Of a DNA stretch of 64,000 bases, positions 44,001 through 59,000 are shown one piece after another (position 1 is the stretch's first letter; every line of letters begins with the position of its first letter). Location: NCBI RefSeq assembly GCF_949628265.1, contig NC_088789.1, forward strand, positions 21,011,883-21,075,882, in the 5' to 3' direction. The notes under the pieces are model-generated. The model did no database searches. It had not been told where the DNA came from and saw only the letters and a program-made list of their open reading frames with translations. The stretch is from Cloeon dipterum. Taxonomy: Eukaryota; Arthropoda; Insecta; Ephemeroptera; Baetidae. The position numbers and the translations under genes were made by a program.

Positions 44001-47000
44001 GATTTACTACGTTTAAAAATGGGGATGTGAATCAAAGACGGTTGAATTTTTCTGAGCTGATCATCACGGGACCTTGAATCCATTTGTAAAATACTTAAAC
44101 ACGTTTTAAACAGCTAAAACCGTCTACATCGGCTCAGGAAAAATGAGATAAATCTGATTTTTCTTTGAGAGCTAGTAAAGAGTACAGCACACAAACATAT
44201 CGGCCAACATTTGTTGTTTTTATTCATTAAGTGAACTTTCCAGCAGGATTCAAGAACAAAGTATAAAAATTATTATTTTCATTGAGCGAGTCAGTTTCGT
44301 TTTTAATCAAACAGGCAATTAGCATGAAATGTACAAACTGGAAATCCAACACAACTATAAAAAGTTTACGCGGAAATTGTTGAGTGAAAATCATTAAAAG
44401 CAGTAGACATCAGGTTTGAAAACAACAAATGAAAAATGTTTGTCTGAAAATTCAGCATGGAAACGTTTCTAGCGGGAAAGTCTGTTTTATAATACTTCGC
44501 GAGCGACAAAAATAGAGCAGGCTGAAAGCGTAGCAGAGGGCGTACGATTTGCGATCAACCCAATTTTTTCCTCGCACTAAATCGTGGTTGGAGAGTTGCT
44601 ATTTCAATGCCTGTTGTGTCGAGCACAAAAGCTGGTGGATGAATTTAGCAACGCGGGTCGAAAAACCAACCGCTCACTCTCTGCATGAATACGCAATTAG
44701 CTAAATGCAGCAGAGACGTGGATGAAATGAAATTTCTCGGATTGCGCAAGCATGCATGTGTTGCGGGATTGCCGCGGCGTGTTTGCATCTCAATTAAGGG
44801 CTTGTTTGAACCACTTTTCTTCTTGCAAAAACGGATCTTAATTGGAACAGCCTGCATTAGCATTGCAACGACTTTGGAGACGAGAGTTGTTGTTGGTGTT
44901 GTGGACTCATTTGCTCGTAGAACTACGTCTCTATGTTTAAATTGAAAAGTTTTGACTGTTCAAAAAGTGAAAGAGAGGAACAGTCTAATTGGAAAGTTTT
45001 TCAAGTTGTCCTGTTTAATCAACTTGATTGACTCTTTTCAATCACTTACTCGGCTGAAAAATTCTGAGAGTTGCTTGCTGTTAACTTTCTCAAAATTCAA
45101 ATAAAACGCCCTTTTCATTGGAACGAAATATTTTAATGTTTGATGATGTAGAAATAATCAGACTTGTCCTCACGGATTGAAGTTGAGATTTAGCCATTTG
45201 CAATCGTCTGAATTTTCACTGATATGTGAAAATTCCACTAAATCGTATAAACGAACAATGAAACAAAACAAAATTCCTCTCAATACGAGTTTGAAAAATA
45301 TAAAAAAATCCGGTACTTTAATTTAAAAACCAAGCAAACTACAATAAACAATCAAATCTAGTTCTGGCGGTCGGTTTTATGAACATTTTCAATTTTAATA
45401 TGTATCTGACAAAGAGATAAGAATCTTATTGTTAGGGGAAAACAAAATGTATGTACTAAAGAGCGCAGAAATATTTTTATTCATGACCAAAGCTAGTTAA
45501 TTCAAAGTCATTTAGCGGTTCATTCTTTGTCGTAACACATTGCGTTAAAAAAGCAGTGCCATAGTGTGAAAGCATCGGAATGGAGCCAAATCCCGATTGG
45601 ACTCGCGAGCGTAAAAAGTTTTGTCGAGGCGTAAGAGGTAGCAGGCTGCCAAAAAGGCCCCGAGCGCGATGTGAAAGCATAGTGGTAGGTGTGTCTGCGC
45701 GTCGACTAACTAAAAGTAAGGAGACTTTTCCGGTGGTACTGTACCTGACAGCTCGAGGTATTGACGACTCTTGCCGAGTGCATTATCAGCGGCGCAGCTG
45801 TAGTTTCCAAAGTCGGAGGCGTCCACTTTGCGGATGAAGAGGGTGTGCCTGCTGCCCCTGGATTCTGAATACATTCTTTCCGTTGTGTCCAGGCGCAATG
45901 TATCTCGGTACCACAGCACCTGTTCCAGACATAAAGAGCGAATCCATTATTATCTGCCGCCGGAATATATATCCGCCGCTGCTGCGAAAGAGAGAAATAA
46001 AGCTGCGAATGAGAGAGAGGGAGGGAGAGAAAGAGAACTCGGCTGGCGTAAACTTTTATCTGCAGGCCGCATTTTTTATACATGCCATTCACACACACTT
46101 TTGGCCGCCGCGTAGCCAACTTCGTGACGGAAAGGTCTCTCTCATCACGCGTAATATAATTAGATGCAAACTTTTTCTATTCTCGCACCAAGGCTTAATG
46201 CATAATAAGGCTCGTGGGGCGAAATCAGAGCCGCGCACTAGTTGGGACAAAAGTTCACGCACGTCTTTTTTGCCCCCACGCGTGGCTTCATTTAAGGGTT
46301 GCTGATATCGGAGGAGCTGTGGAATAGCATGAAACTAATCCTTCTTCAGCAAGTCTAAAAGGCTACGTGATCCAAATGCGAGATGTAATCTCGGCGCACA
46401 TATCTGCTGCGGGCTTGCTTGCATCCTCAGCTCGCGCACGGCGAGAAAAGAGACCCTTGCGCCGGCCTCGACCCCGCGAGAAAGAAAGATTGATTTTCAT
46501 ATCGTCCGGGTCAAGATTAAGATTCTCGAGCGGCCAACTCGACGAATACCATTTCCATGTTGGAGGTTTCATATTGGCAAACCGTCTTTATAATTAATTT
46601 GAGTGTTTTGTGGTCCCTAAGGATTCAGTTTAAGTCAAAATATACCTAGGTAGCACTGAAAACTTTTGAGAAAAGTGGCTTCAAAGTTAGTCTTTCTACT
46701 TGAAAAATGTTCTATTTCAACTCACAACTCAAGTTTTCCTAAATAGTGTGATCGTTGGATAAATCTCGACTAGAAGAATCGAATCTGCAGAAAAAATATT
46801 GCCAAGTTCTGTAAATTTCGGTAGAAATTTGAATTTCATTTGTTCTATTTTGAATATTGCATATTTATTGTAGAACAAATTGTCAAAACTTAAAATATTT
46901 TTCAAAATTTAGGATAATTTTCAATTGTTGCCTGTAATCGATTTTTTCACATCTCTTTTAGTGTAATTAGTGCATTTTTCATTTGAATATTAAATGCACT

Positions 47001-50000
47001 TTTCATTTGAATATAAAAATGCACCCCATTTACATAAAGATTAGTTGCAAACTCGATTCAGCAAGTTACTCAACAAGATTCATTCTTGGCATGCACAATA
47101 TTTCCACAAGCACGGATCAAAACTCCCCCTGAATGTTCGTAAGAGAGTACTCTAATTAAAAACTGTGTAATCTTCGAGCTTGGCGCAAAGACATAAAGTT
47201 AGCTAAACGTACACAGAGCGAGTAGTCAAAGAGAACGTCGGTTGGCGGCAAGAGCGCGCGCAGTGAGAGAGCGAGGAAAGCTGCTATTTCTGGTTTGTTT
47301 GAAATGCGCTCTCATCTCGGCGGTAAGCCTCTTTGCCAGCAGATTTGGGCGTGTATCACAATCGCAATCTGCACATCAAACTCTCCAGAGCTCGGCGGCG
47401 CATTTATACGACCGTCTATTGTCATAAGGCTCGGGGAAAGAGAGGCGAATAGAGTGGGAGCAAATAAAGGGTTGAAATTGCCCGGCACCATAATACTATT
47501 GGAACATGATGAAAAAAGTATAAAAGCGGGTGGTAATGCCGGGGGAGGTGCAGAAGAAATAAACCCGAACAGGCATGTCTCCAATTCTGGGCCATTGAGC
47601 TTTATTGTTGGCCCATAACAATGGTCCGCGAAGTGTGTGATTATTGCCAGCCAGCCCAAGGCCGTGCATACGAAAATCCCGACCCGGAGTGAAGTGCAAC
47701 TTTGGCGTGCCTTTCCCCCAAGACCCCGAGTGGAAATGGCGCGTGACCTCGCCGCAAAAACACGACATACAGTCCGGCAACGCTCGAAATGCGTCTGCAC
47801 ACGCTTTTAGCCGTCTGCATCGAAACGCGAGACGCCTGAGAAAGCCGCCGACGGAGCAACGAGGCCTAAAATGGGTTGCGTTTCTTTCTTGCGAGCAGGA
47901 CAGGCACGTGAACATAAGAAGCCAAAAGTCTCAATAGAAGTCTGAATAAAAAGAGAATTCCTAAATATTCCACAGCATGGCACGTGACAACGTAGATTAA
48001 ATTGCACGTCTATGCAGTTGCTTCTTGTATTTTTTGATCTGTTCGAGTTTTTATTCCAATGATTCGACTGTAAATTTTGTACAGTGAGCAGTAAACCTTG
48101 TTAATGGAAAATTGGATCATCATTCGAGAGTAAATGGTTCCGTGCTTTTAATTTGCAGAATCAATCTTCTTTAAAGCGTATATTAAAGCAATATTTATTT
48201 GCAAATTTTTCAGAACAAATACATATAAGCTCTATGAATGAGGCACGATTAAAAATTATAATAAGTCACCAAGAGTTGTTTACCATTAGTAGGTATCCGA
48301 CTATTTTTGCTTATTTTCAAATAGAAACTAAAAAAGTAACAAGTTCTCTACACTTCACGCGCGTGAGGCCATCTGGAAACGCACCAGGGAAAAATCCGGA
48401 AATTTGCAAGGAAATGACGGTGGACGCCAGTAAAACAAACGCGTTGTTCGGAACAACCACTGCAGCGCAATAAAACGAGGCGAGGAAAAATTAGCGGACA
48501 GATAATAAATTTTACTGCTCGTTCGCCAAGGGATTTGTCGGAAATCTCCCCATATTATATTGCACGTACGTAAACATACACACACGTCTGGCGAATTGTT
48601 TATCCTGCAGGCAGCTGCGAATTTATTATATTAGAGTCCATCGGAGACCGGTTTGGTAATAAAACAGCGGCTTAATTAAATACACAAAAAACCAATAGTG
48701 TACCTGTATAGTTTATTTCACTGGAGATATTTATTTCCAGCTAACTGATGCATTCGTTTGAATTGCATGTTTTGAAAGAGTGATCACAGGATTAGTTATT
48801 TCCTCTGAAATTGCGTTTCAATCGGATTGAACTATTTTATTGAGCTCAACACAGGAGTGTATTTGCGGAATGTATTTTTTCCGTTAGAGAGAAAACAAGA
48901 TTTATCAATTTGAACACGCAAATTCCGACTAATGAAGATGAACGAGCTCTGCTACAAATAATAAATCCCGCAGCCGCTGACATATCCCGCGGCAGTGGTA
49001 CTTGGCGACGACGACAATGCTATGCCTTTTATTATATGTCCTCAACTTCTTTCTTTTCCACCCCTGCGAGCTCTCTCACTCCCATGACTGCGGAGGCAAA
49101 TTTGATGGCTGTGTCTCGCTACTTCCGCTCTGCGGTGGCGCCTCATTTCCTGATTTACAACTATTCTTATAAGCCGTGAGCCGCTCATTAATATTCATAA
49201 AAACGCAGCAGAAGGCGCGGTCGGGTTGCGGGCTGGCTGGCTGGCTACGGCTGGCGAAACCGGAGCCTCAAAGTCTCTTTGAGATAAAGACGCCAATTTC
49301 GTGCGCACTGCCATTTTTATTTTAATCCATGCGGCAAAGGTATCAATTTGTTTTACTTGGCATGAGATCAAAGGGTTCGCTCTGTGGTTTTTCCATCAAA
49401 CGCAGCAGCATAAAATATCCAATTACCCCCTTTACTGCCAGACAACGGCCGAACGAACGAGCCTGATCGGCGGCTCTCTCTCTCTCTCTCGCTCTCTCTC
49501 TTTGCCCGAACCTAACTCGCTTACTGCCGCTCTTTTGAAAGGGCACGAGTGCGCACGCCGCTTTGAAGAAACTTTGCTGCCGATTTTTCAGCCGCCGATT
49601 TTAATCAAAAGCATTCGGTGAATGAGAGCAGCCTGTTACTGCCAAACTTTCGCCTTATTCGCACTTTTTCGCTTCAAAACGCGCGCCCTCTGTGCCTTTT
49701 ATCAATCATCGCCGCCGCCGCCGCTACAAAGCAGTGCCTCGTGAATATTTCAACAGGGCCCAATTATATCATTTCACTAATGCCACCGGCACTTACCGCA
49801 CAAAAATCGCATGTTGAACGCTGCAACAGGATAAACAAACAACGAATTACACAGAATTTCCTGCCTCGAGGCTGATTAGTGCGTCATTATTCCATTACAA
49901 CCCAAATTCCTGCTCTAATTCAACAGGGCTGAACGGGGGAAATAATTGAAAACAGTTGTTGCTGTGCTGCCAATGCTTTATTGTCTGGCCATCGTGGCGC

Positions 50001-53000
50001 CAACAAATACAGAGAGTGGTTTGGATTTCACCTTTATGGCAGTCGTTTTGGCTTTGTCAACAACGTCTATTGTGCTTTTTCGGGACTTTTTTGTGCGAGA
50101 AGAATGTGCTCTAAATTGGGAGCATGACATCATGCGTACAAATCAAGGGCTGCCCAAAAGATTCACAAACAACCCTTGCGCGCTCTGCACCTAAATGGCT
50201 TGAACTTGCAGATAATTCGTTTAATAATGTAAAGGGGCAGGTAGCTTTGTCGATAAACGAGGATGTGCGTGCGGAAATTTTTGATTGAAATAATTTAATC
50301 AGATTCATTAGTTAAAAATAAAAATTTTCCTTCCTCACTTTGGCAGTTTTACAAGGGACGTGTTAGGGGGATTTGTCCATTCAGATTTTCTGAGTTAACG
50401 TACAAAAAGCAGGAGATCTAACATGATTTTTGCTTTGAGGAAAATGTTTGAAATTATTTCTCCTACCGTGTTGTCGATTTTTGCAGTTGTATTAGTTTAG
50501 CTTTTCGGAACGAGGAAAACTGCTAACAATTTTAGAGAAAAACAGAGTCCTTTCTGCTCTTAAATATGTATGCGTCCATTTTGATTTAAGATTTAGCGTT
50601 TATGAAATTTACACAGCCTAGAAAAAACCTTGGGAACAAAATTTGAAATTTTAAATGTCAAAATGGATCCATGTTAATCGATGCATCTCATCAATTAGAG
50701 CTTAAAAACAAATAAAATACCTAAATTGAATTTTAGAATCATATTCAGCATTTTTTAAATTCAATTTCTAAGTATTTAATGATTTGAAATCATAGCGTAG
50801 AACTTAGACTCCTAAAATGCACATTGAATAATTATTATTACGCCTTGATTGAAAATAAAATCAATAGAAAACTGGCAGCAGCTGCCTCTGCTTTTCAAAT
50901 GCAGTTCAAGGCGGCATATGAAGTAATCCATTCGTGAGTTATTGCCTTCCAGCTTCGGCTTTAAACGCGGTAAAGAGCCTTACCAGCAAGCACGTCTGCT
51001 GAGAAAGCGACAATTACATACCTCTTAATTAGAAAGAAGGAAACGGCAGTGCGGAGATTGCCTCTGCAGCCAACGCGATAATTAGCTACCCTCGTAAACA
51101 CACGTACGTATTTACATGCACACGCAGCGGACGCAAAGCCACCGCGCCGGGGGCAAAAGGATCGTTCACCCCTGCTGCGTGGAAAGTGCACATTTGCCTA
51201 GGAAAAATGGCACACCGCAAAACTCAGGCGCGTTAACGGCCACGCTGACAGCGGCGGGACTTTGCAGTTTGCCGCTAATTAAAAAGTGTTTGCGGCTGAT
51301 AATGCACAGAATAAATATGCTAATTAGGCGGAAAGGTTATGGCGTCCGGGCATGCCAGCCTGACTTGTGCAAGAATAATGAGTGCATTATTTCATTCCTG
51401 CTTCCGTCACCGGGTATGAGTGTCTGTTTGAATTTGTCGTGCAACGAGTTTTTGACACGACAAGCCGCAGATACCGCGTCATTCTTTATTTGACGTTCGC
51501 ATGAAAGAGCGGGGTCGCTGGTTTTTCCATCGAGGCCATAAGCCATAATATTTAAATTTTCGGTCCGATCGAGTCCACAAACATGTAGACACAACTCGCG
51601 TAACTTTTGAAGTGGTATGTTATTTGCAAAGTTTTCGAATAAACAAGCGGATATTTGACCCAGATTCCGCGAATTCCTCGGGGTGTATAATATGTGTCGC
51701 GAGTTGCCAGCGAAATTCGCCATTTTAATCTGACGCACCACAAATCATGAGTGGCGCTGTACATTAAAGCCTTCCGAAAGCTGAAATCCTCATTCTCTCC
51801 GAAACGGAATTTATTGCAAATTGGCTGCAACTCGTGCAGGCCTCGATCTCCCCGTCCGGCGCTGCATTTACATATTATTCAGCAGGAAAATCCAGGCGGA
51901 AGCGAAATTCCATTCCGTTCTCGCTCGGCGCAAACGGCCAAAGTTGTCGGTCTGAGTCCACGGGAGAAGAAACTAGCGAGTTAGTTGTGCGACGCCGGGA
52001 GATGCAAATAATTTCGCCGCGCCTCCCATTTGCATTCGCTTGCACCAACATAATAATAATAATACAAAACAGCAGCAGAAGCAACAACAACAGCCTGAAG
52101 AAGGGCAGTTTAGCCACTGGTGCGGTGGCGTTGAACCGCAAACATAGAGGGTTGCCACGTCCCACTGAAAACGCGTTTGTCTTCTCTTAATTTAATTTTG
52201 AATAGAAGGGAGCAGTGTGATGTAAATAGTTAAAATTATTAAATTGTTTTTAGCTATTAATGTGATCAAGGTTTTGCAGATTTGTTAGTCTGTTTTTTTT
52301 CACGTGTGATTGGAAAAAATAGCGAGAAAATTTCGGTTGTTTAAAACAATTGAAAATTTTGGATTATTTACCCAAATTTCCCTTAAAAATTACGAAAATA
52401 TACACGTATATTAAAAGATTGAAGACTATAGGTTCGTAAATAACGTCTCTTTTTTATTTTTCAACCGTGGAAAAATGGCATTATTCCAAAAACTTCCCTT
52501 TTTCTAAACCCTGGATGCGAAAAAAGTAATTTCATTTTTTCACCAATTTCATCGGGTAAAAATGGACCCTGGCAACCTTGAAAAATTAACTCCCTTCATG
52601 AGGGAAATGCGGCATGCATCCCTGGAGTGCCCAAAGAGACTTCATTAAGTTTCGAAAATTCCCCAACGCTGGATTACCCATTCTTTAAAGCCGGGTTTTG
52701 TGGCAACCCTGAGCGCGGCAGTAATTTTGAGAAATGTAGCGTGTGAGGGAGGGAGGGAGAGATACATACATATTATTATTAACTAACTCCCCGCGTGGTC
52801 GGCGGATAATAATGTCTGCGTCGCCTCTTCTTTCGGCACAAAAGGCAAACTACATGGGGCACGGTTGCGCAATTGCAGCGTCGTCGCCTCGCCGGCCGGC
52901 ACCCCTTGAGAAGGGCAATTATTCAGGCAAGGTAATGGCGCAACATCGCCACCACTGACAGACCGGTCGCAGCCAGGGGAGCGCTAAATTCAATTAGACC

Positions 53001-56000
53001 CAACGCTCTATCTCGCACACACACATACACGCGTACGGACAAAATCCCCACAGCCACCGTGCGTGCGGACTGACTAACGTTTTTCGGCTCCGCCAGATGC
53101 CGGATTTTACTTTTTAAAAGGGACAACGTGCCGACCAACCAGCAGGTTCGATTTTCAGTTCTGGTGCTCGGTGGGATTCTCGGAAAGACCGAGGTGTTGA
53201 AATATGCGTTGGCATAAAGGCTCAATGCTTGTTTGCCTCATGGCGAGCAATCACTTAATTAGAAGGTTCAAAATGGCTTCGTTGATTTAATAGAAATTTA
53301 AAAACTCCATAAAGTATGATGGCAAAATAGAAACAGTTTTTAAGTATTCGTTCTAAAAATTAATTTTGAATATTTGATTGGTTCGTAAAAAATAAAATAA
53401 TTTAAAAAATTTGGTCAGACGTAACTGATGGTTGGCAGGAAAAATTAACGGTTTCAATTTTGATAATCGAAACCAAAATAATTCTTGTTAATCCAGTTGT
53501 GTTTAAAATTTCAATCCCACCGTGTGGGTTCAGGCAACAAAATGAGGTAATTTTGTAATTCCGTAAAAACTGCTAGCATGGGTAGATATCGAATTTGTTG
53601 TCCATTAAACAAGTCAACAGAGTGCCTCTTACACACAACATTCCACCCATGCACCGATCCGGCTACTCGCCAATTTCTGTGTGTCCAGAAGCACTCGGCG
53701 CTCGCTCTCGTGAATAAAATGTGCCCGATTGATTTTTGGCCTGGGGCTTTCAGCGACGCTGGCTCGGTTCAAAGGACGTGTCCGCCGCCCCCATAAATAG
53801 AACGCGGCTCTCTTTCGCTCCACGGCAGCAGAAAAATCCCTTTTTTGATCCTTCTGCTGCAAATCCAAACCATTCATTACCTGGCAGCATGCGCCATTGC
53901 TCGGCAAAAAAAGAAACAATTTCCACGAGCACCTCTCGCTCGCTGGCTCTTTGGAACAGCTACTCAGCAAATAAATGCACACGCGGAGCGGAGCAGTCTC
54001 GTGCGTGTTTCTTTCATTTCCAAGTGCTCCCTCGCGAGAGGGAAGAAAAGAAAAGAAAGAAGAGGCTCTGCTTTTCTTGCCTAGGTCGCAGCCAACCAGG
54101 TACGATGTGTGACACGGACAATAATACGGCCGGGAGTGTGGGAAGCTTTTTATAGTTTTTACGCAGTGCTTCCCGGTTTCTGTTGAATTTCCAGAATAAT
54201 GTAATTCGAGTGCAGGGGATGACATTTTTTATAACTAACACCCTGATTGAAATTTCCTTTTAACCCCAACATCCTCACATGTTCTTTTTTACTCGGATGT
54301 CACCCAGCGGAAAAATCCTTGACCTGAACTGTGCAGCTAGAACACGCACTGCATTCTCCACTCACTCACTCAGCGTTTTCCACCCCTGGCCGCTATAAAT
54401 AGGCACATGCATTATGATTGCCGTGACGACTCCCTGACACATTGTTCACGATCTGGGACACGATCCTGCGCGAGATGTGGCTTTTATCGCTGAAAAGTCA
54501 CGGAGCAATCTGTCTCCTCCGCTCGCCAGAGTGTATTTCCTGCCATACTTATATAGAGTATGAACGTAGTGCGCGCAGATATTGCTCCCGAGGGCTTTGA
54601 ATTTTTCAAATTAAACTGCTCTCCTCTCATTGTCAGAGATAGTCTCTTCTGGCATCCAGATTATTGTTACAACTTTTAGCTGTCACATAAAACGTGTCGG
54701 ATGCTCTCCGATTACTAAAAGCAGTGAGAGAGGTGAACGGACGAGAAGATGAGAAATATTTATGATGCGCCACTGTGTTGCTGAAGAGACAAATAGTGCC
54801 GTGTTTGAATTTCCCGATCAATGTCAATTCTGTCGAGTCACCTTGATTTCTCCTGAAAATTGCTTGGCAACCAGGAAATGGGGAGTTTGCATTCGGATCG
54901 CAGGGTTTGCCAGTTTTTCTACTGGCTGTTTTTTTTTTCAAAACGAGGGAATTTCTTGCAATGTGAGAATCCAAGTCGAGTGCGGGCTGATGTGCGCCTA
55001 CGTTTGACTCTTCTGCATAGCAATGACGAGTCCATTCGGATTTGGGAGGGTTGCGAAAGAGGTTAAACACGCTTCTTGCTGGTTTGCACCTTTCCAACAT
55101 GCGTAATCAATTACACGGAATGAATGTCTAGCGTTGTCATAAAAGACCCCGGTGCGGGGGCAGTAGTACGAGCTTATTCTTTTCTGATCTGGGGAAAAAA
55201 CTTAAATTCACTCTACAATCCATGAAAATAAGTAATTTTGAAAGAATTCAGACAAGATTTGAAAAGTTCGCGAAATGGATTCCAATTAAATCATAATAAT
55301 TTTTCCATTCGAGCTACAAATTATTCCAAAAAACTAATTTATTTCATACTTCGCACTCTCTGCGTGCTCACATTCATGAAATGCCTGAGTAGATTTTTGG
55401 GATATAACACTTATGTTAAGAAGTCTGGTCATAACAGTCATGGATATTTCTGGAGAGAAACACTGAACACAGTAATTTTTTCGATTGTCCACCCTTCTGC
55501 CAATGAATGAACTCTTTATTATTTTTGATTCGCGTCTACTATCACAATCAGTTCCAAAGCTGTACTATAGCTTCAGCACAGTTTGATTACGGTTCACCTT
55601 TTGAGTTGACGCAGGTGCAAAAAAATGCAACTTCCGCGGCTGGGCAAACACCGTTCTTTGATGGCAAAACACACATCTGGAGGGGCAAGAAAGCAAACAC
55701 CTGTCAATCGCAGCAGTTGCTCCGCTGGCAGCGCTAATGCAGTGAGTTTAGCGTGCATTGTTGCAAACCTACACGTGAGTGTGTGTCAAATTCAGGCGCT
55801 GGTCGGGTCGGTTTGCTCGTCCGAAATCACGATAAAAGCGGCCAGCGTCTGCAGTGCTGGCAATCCGTGCTCCATTAATTTGCATACAGTAGGCAGGACT
55901 TTGCGATGGAATAATCGCCACGTAATTGTGGAAACCGCAGCTGACCATTTGGACGCACATGCGGCTGCGAGACTGGCTCCGGTCTCGTTTATTTAAGTAG

Positions 56001-59000
56001 ACCGTGCGTATGCATGAGGGCAGGACGAAATTTCACCCGCGGTCCTCCGGGGCCTTCCGAGGTGCGTTTTGATGACGGAGGCGGCCATGTTAATTCCCCG
56101 CCCCCTGGCCGTGTAATAGAAAGGGAAGGAAGGTGTAAAATTTTTATTATTCAACGAGACGAACGCCGAGCTTTTACGGCCGTTAATAATGCATAGGTAA
56201 TTTTTTCGTAATATCCTCCGCCACCCACCCCTCGCACCGGGTGTAAAATTTTATTGCGCCCTTTAATTTACGAGACATAAAACGGCGCGACTAACAGATT
56301 TTAATACACTCGCCGTGTTTCCGGATGATAATAAAGAGAGGAGCAACTTTTTAATTTGAGACGTCATGTCAGAAGCGCGAAATTGGTCACAAGAGCTCGC
56401 AATTCAAGAAGGTGTCACCGAATTCGAGCATCCCCTGAAATTTATTCAGGAAGACGACTGTTTTTGTCTTCCGCCGAGTGCGATTGACAAGTTGCCCGAC
56501 AAATAATATTAAGGAGAAAAAATATTCCGCCAGCAGCGGCAAGTGATTTGACAAACAAAAACTTGAGTAGTTGTAAATTGGCTTGGCGGGAGTAAATCTG
56601 GCGCGCGCGAAGACAAAAAGAGGCGCCGGAGAGGCATGGTTTTGCATATTGATAGGGCGACATTGTTGCTGCTACACCGTTAATTATCGCCGCCCCACGG
56701 ACCAACTAATGAGTGAGGAAGGAGCGAGTGCGTCTTGACGATCGATCCGCCCGCCCGCTCGCCCGCCTGCCGCTGCCACCGCTCCATCTTCATCTCGAGT
56801 GCGGCGCCCGGTGCCTCCTTTACGCCAACCGCAAACCGGTGAAATGAAACAATTTTCCTTCCTCCACGTGCACGCAGCCTAATTAATTTGTCGAAATCTG
56901 AGCACGCAAGAGGCGATCATCTGTCAATGCAGCCCGAAACTGCCGCTAATGGGTACGTGCGTGGCTTTTCGTTTCACAGTCGAGGGAAACTTACTGCGCT
57001 CGAGGGTACCTTAATTGGCATTGTATAGGACTGCGAGTTTGGTTTTAAAGAGTAACGGACTTAAAATCCGCACGATTCATGAAAATTCAAGCTTTCCAAT
57101 GCTTAAATTCAGCTTAAATGTTCAAGTCTTTGAAATTGAATAATTCATTTTTAACGGATTTAAAATAGATTTCCTGAAATAATTTTAACAATATATCATT
57201 TGACAAAACGACAAGAGCTTTTTGACGAAAACCTAAAGCATTTTTCAATATTAAACACAGAATCAGTTGTTCCAATAAAATACATTTTTAAGATTCTTGG
57301 AAAATTGTCTCAATTCGTCAACTCCCCTCAGAAAAATAAAAATGTTACCATGTAACTTATCTGGATGTTAATTAAAATCTCTTTTAAGTATTTCCATTCC
57401 AAGGGTTAAAAAAGTTGAACGTTTTTTGCGATCTTTTTGATCCGCAGTGTGCCGTGTGAGTTAATAATTCACTTATTATCAAGCTGAAAAGTGACCCGCC
57501 GCCTCACGCACGTTGGAACAATCCAAAATGAGAAGCTAAAGCCTCTTAAAAGAGCCTCTCCAGCACAAGTGCAAACTTCCATCAGAGGTGTCACGCGTAA
57601 GGAGGAAAAATAGGCGCGCACACACTCCTAATCGTCCGCCAGCAACTACTCCCTCTTTACGACCAACAACTTTAGGGCAGTGCGTGCGTGCGGCTTAATT
57701 AAACACAGTGTCGAATTAAAATTCGACACTGCTATCCTCGGGTCGGCTAGCAAAATTTGTCAAACAATTAGGATTCACAAGCCAGGATAGATAAGATGTT
57801 ATCTTTTCGAATAAGTTAAAAATAGCGTGAATATTAATGCATGAATTTAACGTTGAGAATTGCGCTAAAGCCGAAATTTAAAAAAAAAATGGATGCGAAA
57901 TCGGCTAGTTTTTCACAATTTGTTTTACAATGTGCAATAATCGAAAGAGGATCTTACTTCAATTAAAATTACAATTTTACCATTTTTTTTTAGAAATTTA
58001 TAACACTTGCTTAAATATATTTTCTTGGCAGATTTCGATTCCGCTCGTCGAGATCTATCCAAAGGTGTTTACAATTTTATGGGGAGACTCTTTGTTGGGA
58101 AATAAAATAAGATTTCGAATAAGTAGACAGAGTCCTCACTATTTGAAAAGCATGATAACATTTTCATGGCAATTTTCTTAAATAAATTACCAAGGTAAAT
58201 TTTGGCTTTCACTGGATACTTAGGGATTAGTTCATGCACTGGCAACAAGGATTTTCTGGTTTTTATTTTTGCAGTAAAATTTAAAAAAATAATATGAGAA
58301 AATGAAACTCCTGCATTTATTTGTTCTTTAATTTTGAAGTTTTCAAGAAATTTAAATTTTTTAAAGCGAATTCTGGTCCTGAATTTTTTACGCAATTTTG
58401 GGGGAAAGGTTTGCTGTATATTGTGCCAGCATCTCCCTCTTTGGCGCACACACTCACGTTGGTCGCAGCATATTATTCGGCCCGGGGGCCTCAATGCATA
58501 CAAAAAGCAGGCCTCTAATAATGCCAGTTGTTCCAGTAGCAGTAGTTACACTGCTAAATTAATCATAAAACACCATCCAGTGCATTATTAAGCAGTGAGA
58601 GGAGAGAGAGCCTGTCTCCTCGCCGCGGGCCATTTCCTCTCTCCGCCGCTGCCGCCGCCGTCTGTGCCGTGTGTGCCGGGCCCCTCGGTGCGAGATGTGC
58701 ACCTTTTGCTTTCCAAACTTTGAATATTATTATCACGGCCTGCTGGCCGGATTTTACTGCTGATGCAGCGAATCCGTTCGGGTCACTGCTTCCGGCACAC
58801 GCGCTCGCACCTGGATCCGGCCTAATTGGGTTGCGGAGACAGGTTTTTATGCACGCTCTCGCTCGCTTCGCCGTGCATTCGATTTCAAATTAGCTTTTTT
58901 AGAAACATCACAGTCGGCAAAACACGAGACGTGATGATGTTTCACAGATGGCTTGTTTTTGCTGTTTGCTGATGCGGCCAATCAGCTCGCAACTCAAATT

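Noticed and set aside
46971-47019. Tandem 24-25 bp copies as part of a satellite
   Set aside because: Only two full copies; best explained as a local duplication.
53629-54225. 198-codon frame on the minus strand
   Set aside because: It lies in a GC-rich intron island where both strands have long frames; the peptide has no domain, repeat or splice context.
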